Below, one piece after another: positions 35,241 through 43,269 of a DNA stretch of 64,000 nt. How positions within the stretch are numbered: the stretch's first letter is position 1; every line of letters starts with the position of its first letter. The notes under the pieces were generated by a model, which saw nothing but the letters and a program-made list of their open reading frames with translations, was not told the origin of the DNA and searched no databases. The position numbers and the translations under genes are program-made. This DNA comes from an uncultured Aquimarina sp. (GTDB lineage: Bacteria > Bacteroidota > Bacteroidia > Flavobacteriales > Flavobacteriaceae), in NCBI GenBank assembly GCA_947498765.1, contig CANMLG010000009.1, positions 94,365 through 158,364 of the forward strand. Direction: 5' to 3'.

Positions 35241-36356
35241 ATGTCAGTAAAATCAGTTAAAGGTCTTTTATGGATCACATTATGCATTTTGACTTTTCAA
35301 TTAACTGCTCAGCAAAAATCTTATGATTTTTTTGTGGGTACTTTTGAAGGAAAAGTTGGTAGTAAAGGGATCTATAAATTTAGGCTAAACAGCAAAGGGG
35401 AGTTTACTTCTTTGGGTTTGGTTGGAAGGGTAGAAAATCCATCTTATATTACATTTAATGATAATAAAAAATACCTACTTTCGGTAAGTTTATATCCAAG
35501 TTTTGGGCCAGGTAATTTGGAATCCTTTTTGGTAACAAAAAGAGGATTAAAGTCCATAAGCAAAACAGTTACGGATAAGGCTCCAGGATTTGTCTCGGCA
35601 AAGGGTTCGCATGTGCTTGTAGCCAATTATTCTGGCGGTACTACCGAGTTGTTTAAATTGAGTCCCAATGGAAAGCTGTCGCATTCTTTATCAAAAGAAC
35701 AGCATGAAGGAAAGGGTGATAATAATAGACAAGAAGCTCCACATTCGCATTCCGCATGGTTTTCTCCAGATTCAAATGTGATAATTTCACCGGATTTGGG
35801 AACAAATCATTTGTGGTTTTCTGATTTAGATCCTAATACATCTACTTTAAAACCAAGAAGGCAAAAAAAATTAACACTGAACGAAGGTGCGGGACCTCGT
35901 CATTTGGCTTTTCATCCCCAGCATTCAAATTGGATTTATGTAATTAATGAATTAGATAATACTATATCATTTGTAACAACAAATGATAAGGGGAAGTATA
36001 AATTAGTTTCGTCAATAAGTACCTTGCCTAAAAATATATCAGGGAATAATAATGTGGCAGCTCACATTCTTATTTCTAACGATGGTAAATTTTTGTATGC
36101 TTCAAATAGAGGAGAGAGTGATTCATTGGTGATATATGAAATAAATCAATATTCTGGAGAGTTATCTCTTGTTGGGTTTGAAAATGTAAAAGGAGATTTT
36201 CCTCGTCACTTCGCTTTTTCGCCAAATGAAGAATTTATAGTAGTTGCTAATCAAAACTCTAATAATTTGGTGTCCTACAAAAGGAGTAGAACAACAGGGA
36301 AATTAATCTTTATAGATAAAGTAAAGACGCCAAACCCAACATGTGTTTTGTTTTAG
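35241..36356 (+). CDS. Secreted lactonase-family protein (seven-bladed propeller), copy 1
   Basis: The protein (371 residues from this start; 382 if the ATG at 35208 is used) has a signal peptide and a 6-phosphogluconolactonase-like propeller (YvrE/Pgl type). Family features include EAPHSHSAWFSPDSNVIISP, GAGPRHLAFHPQHSNWIYVI and GDFPRHFAFSPNEEFIVVAN. The secreted form cannot be the cytoplasmic Pgl, so it may act on extracellular sugar lactones (inference). The downstream gene is a close paralogue. The later start is preferred because it gives a compact signal peptide and avoids a hairpin over the first ATG. Confidence 0.85.
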   Translation: MSVKSVKGLLWITLCILTFQLTAQQKSYDFFVGTFEGKVGSKGIYKFRLNSKGEFTSLGLVGRVENPSYITFNDNKKYLLSVSLYPSFGPGNLESFLVTKRGLKSISKTVTDKAPGFVSAKGSHVLVANYSGGTTELFKLSPNGKLSHSLSKEQHEGKGDNNRQEAPHSHSAWFSPDSNVIISPDLGTNHLWFSDLDPNTSTLKPRRQKKLTLNEGAGPRHLAFHPQHSNWIYVINELDNTISFVTTNDKGKYKLVSSISTLPKNISGNNNVAAHILISNDGKFLYASNRGESDSLVIYEINQYSGELSLVGFENVKGDFPRHFAFSPNEEFIVVANQNSNNLVSYKRSRTTGKLIFIDKVKTPNPTCVLF

Positions 36357-36440
36357 AATTATTAAGTATATTAGTTCCTTGGATACTTTTGTTTTATAGG
36401 AAGCTATTTATTTGTATCCATTAAGGAAATAGGGATAATA

Positions 36441-36486
36441 ATTGTATTAAAGAAATTTAAATTAATTTGAATTTCTTTAATACAAT
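36441..36486. promoter_or_regulatory. 46-bp near-perfect palindrome before lactonase copy 2
   Basis: The two 23-base arms (ATTGTATTAAAGAAATTTAA and its mirror TTGAATTTCTTTAATACAAT) match except for one G-T pair, with no loop. It ends 16 bases before the ATG of the second lactonase and has no T tract after it, so a regulatory role is more likely than termination. Confidence 0.55.
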
Positions 36487-36502
36487 TGCTAATTAAATTT
36501 AT

Positions 36503-37621
36503 ATGAACAAAATATACCGTTCCTTTTTAGGGGCATTTTTAGCATTAGGCTTTTTACAAGCTAGTGCGCAAGAGAGTAAATCACATGAATTTTATGTGGG
36601 GACCTTAACTTTTGACGAGAATAGTAAAGGTATTTACAAATATGCCTTAAATGATCAAGGGAAATTTAAATCTTTAGGTTTAGTTGCTGAAACTGATAGT
36701 CCTTCATATTTAGCTTTGAGTGATGATAAGAAGTTTTTAGTTTCGGCAAATATGGACAAAAATTGGGGTAATGGTAAAGTAGAATCTTTTTCAATTACAT
36801 CTGAAGGTTTAGTTTCTGTGAGTAAAAGTGAAACAGATAAAATACCATGTCATGTTTCGGTTAAAAATAGCCATGTGTTGATATCAAACTATAATGGGGG
36901 AAACACAGAACTTTTTAAATTAGATGCTTCTGGGAGATTGTCAGAGGTGTTATCAGTAGAGAAGCATGAGGGAAAAGGGGAAACAGATAGGCAAGATGCG
37001 CCGCATGCGCATTCGGCTTGGTTTAAACCCAATTCGGATACAGTGATTTCTGTAGATTTGGGTACAAATCATTTATGGTTTTCAAAATTAGATAATACAG
37101 GAGGAAGTTTAACACCTCTAAAGTGTAAAAATTTAGAAATGGCTAAAGGAGCTGGGCCTCGTCATTTAGCATTTCATCCATTAAAACCAGAGTTACTTTA
37201 TGTATTAAATGAGCTAAATAATACCATCTCGTTAGTAAAAAACTTAAAAAAGGATAAATATAAAGTGCTTTCTTCGGTATCAACACTTCCAAAAGGTTTT
37301 ACAGGGAAAAATACAGCAGCAGATATTCATATCTCAAGTGATGCTAAATTTTTGTATTCATCAAATAGGGGGGATAATAATTCAATAGCAATTTTTAAAA
37401 TTGATGAAGTTACAGCTGAATTGACTTTAGTTGAAATTGAACCAAGTAAAGGAGAGGTGCCACGTAATTTTACGATTTCTCCAACTGAAGATTTTGTAAT
37501 TGTGGCCAATAAAAAAACAAACAATTTGGTGTCATTTAAAAGAGATAAGCAGACAGGGAAATTAACTTTTATTGATGAAATAGAAGCGCCAACACCAACT
37601 TGTGTGTTGTTTTATAATTAA
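36503..37621 (+). CDS. Secreted lactonase-family protein, copy 2
   Basis: The 372-residue protein has a signal peptide ending SAQE and the same propeller signatures as the gene just upstream: DAPHAHSAWFKPNSDTVISV, GAGPRHLAFHPLKPELLYVL and GEVPRNFTISPTEDFVIVAN. The two proteins align over their full length and probably arose by tandem duplication. A 146-base gap with a large palindrome separates them, so they may be regulated separately. The natural substrate is unknown. Confidence 0.85.
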   Translation: MNKIYRSFLGAFLALGFLQASAQESKSHEFYVGTLTFDENSKGIYKYALNDQGKFKSLGLVAETDSPSYLALSDDKKFLVSANMDKNWGNGKVESFSITSEGLVSVSKSETDKIPCHVSVKNSHVLISNYNGGNTELFKLDASGRLSEVLSVEKHEGKGETDRQDAPHAHSAWFKPNSDTVISVDLGTNHLWFSKLDNTGGSLTPLKCKNLEMAKGAGPRHLAFHPLKPELLYVLNELNNTISLVKNLKKDKYKVLSSVSTLPKGFTGKNTAADIHISSDAKFLYSSNRGDNNSIAIFKIDEVTAELTLVEIEPSKGEVPRNFTISPTEDFVIVANKKTNNLVSFKRDKQTGKLTFIDEIEAPTPTCVLFYN

Positions 37622-37754
37622 TTACCAATTAAGTAGTGGTGGTTTTGGTTTTGAATCTTGTGTTTTGAGCTATGAGACTATTTCTGTAATTTACTGAAAG
37701 CTTATTGATCTATAAACCTAAACAATGGGGATATAAATAAATATGATTTACGTT

Positions 37755-37788
37755 TTGTAAGTAATCGAACAATAATTGACTAAGTTTG
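37755..37788 (+). promoter_or_regulatory. Candidate promoter of trxA
   Basis: TTG at 37755 and TAAGTTTG at 37781 are separated by 23 bases, the long end of the usual range. The trxA start is 36 bases downstream. Confidence 0.5.
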
Positions 37789-37823
37789 TGTAATAAAATT
37801 TAATAACCATTAATAATTAATAT

Positions 37824-38141
37824 ATGGCTTTAGAAATCACAGATGCTACTTTTGATGAAGTAGTTTTAAAAAGCGACAAACCTGTTTTAGTAGACTTTTG
37901 GGCGGCATGGTGTGGTCCTTGTAGAATGGTTGGTCCAATCATTGAAGAAATAAGCAGCGAGTATGAAGGTAAAGCTGTAGTTGGTAAAGTAGATGTAGAC
38001 GCAAATCAAGAATTTGCAGCTAAATATGGAGTTCGTAATATTCCTACAGTTTTGGTTTTTCAAAACGGAGAAGTAGTCGGACGTCAGGTTGGAGTATCTC
38101 CAAAGAATGTTTATGCAGATGCCATTGATTCTTTATTATAA
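37824..38141 (+). CDS. trxA: Thioredoxin
   Basis: The 105-residue protein is a standard thioredoxin with VDFWAAWCGPCRMVGP and the cis-Pro segment RNIPTVLVFQNGE. It reduces protein disulfides in the cytoplasm. Length and active site are normal. A terminator follows. Confidence 0.97.
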   Translation: MALEITDATFDEVVLKSDKPVLVDFWAAWCGPCRMVGPIIEEISSEYEGKAVVGKVDVDANQEFAAKYGVRNIPTVLVFQNGEVVGRQVGVSPKNVYADAIDSLL

Positions 38142-38183
38142 TCAATACCTGCTTAAAATTTTAAATCCTTTTTTTGGGATTAT

Positions 38184-38220
38184 AAAAAGACTCAGTATTT
38201 TGAATGCTGAGTCTTTTTTT
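38184..38220 (+). terminator. Terminator after trxA
   Basis: AAAAGACTCAG and CTGAGTCTTTT pair, with a further G-T and two A-T pairs in the stem, followed by more T residues. Confidence 0.88.
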
Positions 38221-38280
38221 ATGTAATGTAAGCAATTGTTAATATATTTAATAAACCTTAGATAAATATATCGAAACACA

Positions 38281-38841
38281 ATGAAAACACGATGTCAATG
38301 GGCTTGCAAAAGAGAACAAGAAAAATACTATCATGATACCGAATGGGGAGTGCCTTTGCATGATGATCAATTACTTTTTGAGTTTTTAATTTTAGAAGGA
38401 GTTCAGGCGGGATTAAGTTGGTCAACTGTGTTAGCTAAACGTGATAATTACCGACTGGCATTTAATAATTTTGATCCAAATATTGTGGCAAATTATAACG
38501 ATCAAAAAATCCAAGAGTTGCTTCAAAACCCAGGGATTATTCGAAATAAATTAAAGGTAAGAGCTGCAGTTACTAATGCCAAAGCTTTTTTAAAAGTAGT
38601 AGATGAATTTGGTTCATTTGATAAATATATATGGGCGTTTGTAAACTATAAACCTATAATAAATACATGGAAAACTTGGGAAGAAATACCTGCAACAACT
38701 CCGATATCTGAGGCCATGAGTAAGGACTTAAAAAAGCGAGGCTTCAAATTTGTAGGTCCTACTATATGCTATGCACATATGCAAGCCACAGGGATGGTAA
38801 ATGATCATGTAGTAGATTGTTTTAGATATGATCAAGTGTAG
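38281..38841 (+). CDS. tag: DNA-3-methyladenine glycosylase I
   Basis: The 186-residue enzyme has the Tag features RCQWACKREQEKYYHDTEWG, EGVQAGLSWSTVLAKR and the C-terminal HMQATGMVNDHVVDCF. The Cys and His residues that bind the structural zinc of E. coli Tag are present at both ends. It removes 3-methyladenine from alkylated DNA. Confidence 0.95.
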   Translation: MKTRCQWACKREQEKYYHDTEWGVPLHDDQLLFEFLILEGVQAGLSWSTVLAKRDNYRLAFNNFDPNIVANYNDQKIQELLQNPGIIRNKLKVRAAVTNAKAFLKVVDEFGSFDKYIWAFVNYKPIINTWKTWEEIPATTPISEAMSKDLKKRGFKFVGPTICYAHMQATGMVNDHVVDCFRYDQV

Positions 38842-38889
38842 TATTAATTTAAGTGTTTTTTTATTCAGGTTTAAAAAAAACAGCAAAAA

Positions 38890-38917
38890 TTCATAATTCA
38901 TAATTCATAATTCATAA
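38890..38917. repeat. Four copies of TTCATAA before the DUF58 gene
   Basis: The unit TTCATAA is repeated four times without interruption and ends 9 bases before the DUF58 ATG. Slipped-strand changes here would alter the spacing of the upstream region but not the reading frame. Confidence 0.85.
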
Positions 38918-38926
38918 TTTAGAAGG

Positions 38927-39856
38927 ATGAATATAAAAGATGCAGTACAGCAAGGTGTTGGTTTTGGGAATTTGGATTTTTTAGCCAAGCAAGTGGTTGA
39001 AGGTTTTATTTCGGGAATGCATAAAAGTCCGTTTCATGGTTTTTCGGCAGAATTTGCGGAACATAAAGTCTATAACCAAGGAGAGAGTACACGCCATATT
39101 GATTGGAAGCTATATGCTAAAACTGATAAGCTATATACAAAACGCTACGATGATGAAACCAATTTACGATGTCATTTTGTATTGGATAACTCCTCTTCAA
39201 TGCATTATCCAATAGTAAAAAAACAAAATTTAGATAACTATAATAAAATTGGTTTTGCGGCTTTAGCTATTGCGAGTTTAATGAATTTGTTAAAAAAACA
39301 GCGCGATGCAGTAGGTTTAAGTGTGTATAATAGTTATTATGATTACTATGCTCCAGAAAAAGGAAGCGAGCGTCATCATGCTATGCTTTTAAATCAATTG
39401 GATATGGCTATTGAAAAACCAGTAGAGCGTAAAGGAACGGATACCTATACTATTTTGCATCAAATTGCTGAAAAATTGCATAAACGATCAATGGTCGTTT
39501 TGTTTTCTGATATGTTTCAGATCAGCTCGGAATCTGATAAATTATTTGAATCCTTGCAACATTTAAAGCATAATAAGCATGAAGTTATATTGTTTCATAC
39601 CCTTGATTATAAAACTGAGATTAATTTTAATTTTGAAACTAAGCCACAGCGGTTTATTGATGTGGAAACAGGTAAATACCTGGATTTATATGCGGATAAT
39701 GCTAGAGTTGCTTACAAGGAGGCTATGGAGACATTTACAGATCAATTAAAAACACAGTGTGCTCAATATCGTATTCATTATGTCCCTGTAAATATTCAAG
39801 AAAAATTTCACCCAGTCTTGACACGTTTTTTAGTGCAGCGTCAAAAGTTTGTTTAA
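38927..39856 (+). CDS. DUF58 domain protein (VWA-like)
   Basis: The 309-residue protein has the DUF58 core YNQGESTRHIDWKLYAKTDK near residue 46 and a VWA-like metal site HFVLDNSSSM near residue 87, plus VVLFSDMFQ. DUF58 proteins usually pair with a MoxR AAA ATPase; no moxR gene is adjacent here, at least in this window. Function in protein maturation or envelope assembly is inferred from the family only. Confidence 0.88.
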   Translation: MNIKDAVQQGVGFGNLDFLAKQVVEGFISGMHKSPFHGFSAEFAEHKVYNQGESTRHIDWKLYAKTDKLYTKRYDDETNLRCHFVLDNSSSMHYPIVKKQNLDNYNKIGFAALAIASLMNLLKKQRDAVGLSVYNSYYDYYAPEKGSERHHAMLLNQLDMAIEKPVERKGTDTYTILHQIAEKLHKRSMVVLFSDMFQISSESDKLFESLQHLKHNKHEVILFHTLDYKTEINFNFETKPQRFIDVETGKYLDLYADNARVAYKEAMETFTDQLKTQCAQYRIHYVPVNIQEKFHPVLTRFLVQRQKFV

Positions 39857-40012
39857 TAGATGAAATGGTAATTGAAAAATTTAGTAGTACTATGAGTTTT
39901 AATGTTGCATTTTTTTATTTTTTTTTGTTGTAATTAGTGGTTGATTTTCAGTTTTTTATATTTTTATTTGAAAGTCTTTTTAAAATAAATAGATTATTTT
40001 TTTCAAAAAGAC

Positions 40013-40043
40013 TTGGTAAAGTAAAAAAAGGTCGTATCTTTGC
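40013..40043 (+). promoter_or_regulatory. Promoter of tRNA-Asp
   Basis: TTG at 40013 and TATCTTTG at 40035 are 19 bases apart, identical in layout to the rplU promoter. The tRNA begins 18 bases after the -7 element. Confidence 0.75.
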
Positions 40044-40060
40044 ACACGCAATAACGCACT

Positions 40061-40134
40061 GGTCTGGTAGTTCAGTTGGTTAGAATACCTGCCTGTCACG
40101 CAGGGGGTCGCGGGTTCGAGTCCCGTCCAGACCG
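40061..40134 (+). tRNA. tRNA-Asp (GTC)
   Basis: The 74-base cloverleaf has acceptor arms GGTCTGG/CCAGACC, an anticodon stem CCTGC/GCAGG around CTGTCAC (anticodon GTC), a T arm GCGGGTTCGAGTCCCGT and discriminator G. The 3' CCA is not fully encoded. Confidence 0.97.
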
Positions 40135-40145
40135 CAAGTATTGTA

Positions 40146-40177
40146 AAAAGCTTCAAAGAAATTTGAAGCTTTTTTTG
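40146..40177 (+). terminator. Terminator after tRNA-Asp
   Basis: AAAAGCTTCAAA and TTTGAAGCTTTT pair perfectly, followed by TTT. Beyond it, 40178-40462 is AT-rich and shows no gene. Confidence 0.88.
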
Positions 40178-40462
40178 TAAAATGTTGTGTTGTGCTGTAT
40201 TGTGGTGATATGGCAAGGTAAAACCAATAATGGTTTTCAACGAGAAGCTTTTCCTAATATGGAGAGGCTTTTTTAGTTTTAAAAGAATTTTCGCACATAA
40301 AAATCAACGATTTTGATACTACTAAATAAATGAAGATTTTTAGCTGTTTTTTTGTTTTTTTTAACCACTTCTCTAATGAGTAAGTTGATTAATTTGGGTC
40401 TATTCTAGTGGTTTTGTAAAGGGGTCTAGATAGAGGGGAACAATAAAATTATTGAATGTTGG

Positions 40463-40486
40463 TTAAGTGTTTAGCTAAACACTTAA
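40463..40486. promoter_or_regulatory. Perfect 24-bp palindrome before the beta-helix gene
   Basis: TTAAGTGTTTAG followed by CTAAACACTTAA is a perfect palindrome with no loop. It ends 10 bases before the ATG. The position suits an operator or a translation-blocking hairpin. Confidence 0.55.
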
Positions 40487-40496
40487 TTTTTAACAA

Positions 40497-43070
40497 ATGC
40501 ACAAAACTAAACTATCTGCTCTAGGTATTATCAGCTGTTTACATACATTATTTGCAACCAATATCTATGTTTCAAAATCTGGTAATGATAACAATCCGGG
40601 TACAGAAGACCAGCCTTATAAAACAATAACAAAAGCGGCTAATGTTGCCGTTGCAGGTGATGTTGTTATTATATCTGGTGGAACATACGAAGAATTGCTA
40701 GCTCCCGCAAGGTCGGGAACTTCAGGTAATCCTATTATTTTTAGAGGAAAGTCCGGAGAAAAGGTAATTATAACCGCTATGCAAGCTATTAATAATTGGT
40801 CTCTCGATAGTGGTAATATCTATAAAGCTTCTGTAAATTGGGATTTAGGGCAAGATAATATGGTATTGCATAATGATAAGCTAATGGATTTAGCTAGATG
40901 GCCCAATAATATTCCTCAAAATGTATTTGAAAGAGATTATTTACCTGGATGCGACAGAGGTAAAGATGGGGGTGGAAATACTTGGATGAATTATAACGGA
41001 AGCCAAGCAAATGGCCATGAAAAATCAATTCCGCATGCGGGCAAGTGGGAAAACGGAGGCTCATTACATTTTTATGGTGGAGCAGGTTTTTTGGCTTGGA
41101 CAGATTACGTTACTAAATCTACATCAAATAGAATAGATTTTAAGTTAGAAAGAGCTCAAAATTGGATAAGATCCAGGCATAATCCAGGCTATACAGGACA
41201 TGGAATTAGAAAGGGAGAATTTTTTCTTCAAGGAATAAAAGAAGCACTTGATTACCAAAACGAATGGTATTTTGATAAAGATAGTAGTACTTTATTTGTT
41301 CAAATTGAAGGCGGAGGAGCACCAGCACAAAATACTGTACGTTTTAGAAGAAGAACACAAACAATTAAATTGAATAAAAACTTTATTCATGTTGAGAATT
41401 TAGCGGTATTTGGTGGGTCTGTTGATATTACGGGTAATGATAATAGGTTGTATAAAGTTTCTAGTTTTTATGGAAATCATACATTGGGTGTTATTCGAGG
41501 TTTTGATTCTGGTAGGCAAAGTGTGTTAATGAGAGGTAAGCGTAATAAAGTTGAACATTGTGAAATTGCCTGGGGAGGTGGAAACGGAGTGTATGATAGA
41601 GGAGATGATAATGAACTTTTAAACTCATATGTACATGATTTTAATTATTTAGGAAATTACGATTGTGTATTAAACACACGTGGTGCAAAAAGGGGAAGCT
41701 ATAGAAATAATACTTTAACCAGAGCAGGTAAAGATGTGATTCAAGCTTATGTTGATGGGGGCGAGTATGCTTATAACGATATTAGTTTAAATAATTTTGT
41801 GGCTGATGATGGTGGACTTTTGTATACCACTAATCCAAGAGATCAAAAATCATCTATTCACCATAATACATTTCACGATTCACAAGCGCGAAACGGTAGA
41901 TTTAAAGGTGCAGGTATATACTTAGATAATGATTCTCAAAATTGGGATGTACATCACAATATAGTTTGGAATATAAAATGGACAAATATTCAAATTAATT
42001 GGAACGGAATTAATTTAAATATTTTTAATAACACCTTTGCTAAAGGTTCTGCTACCATGGGAGCTTGGCATAAGGCGGGTACTAAATTTGAGAATGTTAA
42101 AGTTTGGAATAATATTACCGATAAATATTCTGGTGATAAAGATGGTAACCAAGAAAGTGAAGGTACATGGGAACCTCAATCAGATAAGCAAAATAATTTA
42201 GTAGATAAGGCTTCTTTTGTAGATTGGGAAAAGAATAATTATCAATTAAAAACAGGAGCAAAAGCAATTAATTTTGGGAGAGTTATTGACGGTTTTACTG
42301 ATGGTTTTGTTGGAAGTAATCCAGATGCTGGAGCATATGAATTTGGTGCAGCTCCTTTTAAAACAGGTATTGATTGGGATGCTACTTTGGGGGCTTCGGG
42401 TAATGGTTGTTATGATTTGCCAGGTGAAACTTGTAGTGGTACAACAAGGCCAATGGTACCTGTTGTAGATGAAACAATAGCGTTTATATCTCCGTCAGAT
42501 AAATTGGAACAAAACATGACATATGACTTTACATTTAAGTATACAGCTAATCAGAAAAGAGATATAAATTTACTTTTAAAAAGTCCTGCAGATAAGGAAA
42601 TCGCTTCGGTAACAAAAACAGTAGATGCAGAAATAGATGGTACTGTTAGCTTAACATTGAACCTGTCAGATTTACCTGTTAAAGCGACAGGCTACAAATT
42701 AGTTCTTAGTATTCGTCCAGTAGGTGCTAATTTTACAGAGAATATTGAAAAGACACTTCATTTTTTTGATATTATAGAAAATACATTATCTATTTTAGAT
42801 TTGGAAACTGATGTAGTTACTCCGCAATTACTTATGTATCCAAATCCTACTAGTAGGATTTTACAATTTGAGTATAAAAATGTAACATCTATAAGTGAGC
42901 TAGCAATCTATAATTTAAAAGGAGCACTGGTGTATAGTGCAGATGATAGTGAATTACAATCAGCAAGGACTAGTATTGATTTAAGTTTTTTGACAAATGG
43001 AACTTACCTTGTCAAAATAATTACAAAAAATAATAAAACAGTAATTAATAAAATTGTAAAAAATAATTAA
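40497..43070 (+). CDS. Secreted right-handed beta-helix protein with type IX sorting domain
   Basis: The 857-residue protein has a signal peptide, a DUF1565-like start (NIYVSKSGNDNNPGTEDQPY and GDVVIISGGTYEE), a right-handed beta-helix over about residues 290-560 (HNTFHDSQARNGR and similar), a beta-sandwich at about 660-765 and a type IX sorting domain at the end (LLMYPNPTSRILQFEY through VINKIVKNN). Such proteins are often polysaccharide lyases of the chondroitinase-B/alginate-lyase fold or other glycan-active enzymes, but catalytic residues cannot be assigned by eye. A BvgS-like sensor kinase gene follows. Confidence 0.78.
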   Translation: MHKTKLSALGIISCLHTLFATNIYVSKSGNDNNPGTEDQPYKTITKAANVAVAGDVVIISGGTYEELLAPARSGTSGNPIIFRGKSGEKVIITAMQAINNWSLDSGNIYKASVNWDLGQDNMVLHNDKLMDLARWPNNIPQNVFERDYLPGCDRGKDGGGNTWMNYNGSQANGHEKSIPHAGKWENGGSLHFYGGAGFLAWTDYVTKSTSNRIDFKLERAQNWIRSRHNPGYTGHGIRKGEFFLQGIKEALDYQNEWYFDKDSSTLFVQIEGGGAPAQNTVRFRRRTQTIKLNKNFIHVENLAVFGGSVDITGNDNRLYKVSSFYGNHTLGVIRGFDSGRQSVLMRGKRNKVEHCEIAWGGGNGVYDRGDDNELLNSYVHDFNYLGNYDCVLNTRGAKRGSYRNNTLTRAGKDVIQAYVDGGEYAYNDISLNNFVADDGGLLYTTNPRDQKSSIHHNTFHDSQARNGRFKGAGIYLDNDSQNWDVHHNIVWNIKWTNIQINWNGINLNIFNNTFAKGSATMGAWHKAGTKFENVKVWNNITDKYSGDKDGNQESEGTWEPQSDKQNNLVDKASFVDWEKNNYQLKTGAKAINFGRVIDGFTDGFVGSNPDAGAYEFGAAPFKTGIDWDATLGASGNGCYDLPGETCSGTTRPMVPVVDETIAFISPSDKLEQNMTYDFTFKYTANQKRDINLLLKSPADKEIASVTKTVDAEIDGTVSLTLNLSDLPVKATGYKLVLSIRPVGANFTENIEKTLHFFDIIENTLSILDLETDVVTPQLLMYPNPTSRILQFEYKNVTSISELAIYNLKGALVYSADDSELQSARTSIDLSFLTNGTYLVKIITKNNKTVINKIVKNN

Positions 43071-43161
43071 TCCGATGTAAGATACTATTAATAGATTGTG
43101 AAGTAGTTTTAAATTAGGTAATTCTATTAGTTTTGGTGTTAAAATTAGTGTTATTGTAAAA

Positions 43162-43203
43162 ACAAAAAGTAATTTAATTATTAAATTACTTTTTGTTTTT
43201 TAT
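43162..43203 (+). terminator. Terminator after the beta-helix gene
   Basis: ACAAAAAGTAATTTAA and TTAAATTACTTTTTGT form a perfect 16-bp stem around TTA, followed by TTTTT. Confidence 0.88.
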
Positions 43204-43269
43204 TTATTTAACTACTGTTCAGTTAAAAATGTTAAAATTATATTATATTAGAAGATAAAACCCTTATAA

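Noticed and set aside
38890..38917. Short repeats as a CRISPR array
   Set aside because: The 7-bp units are directly adjacent without spacers, so this is a simple tandem repeat.
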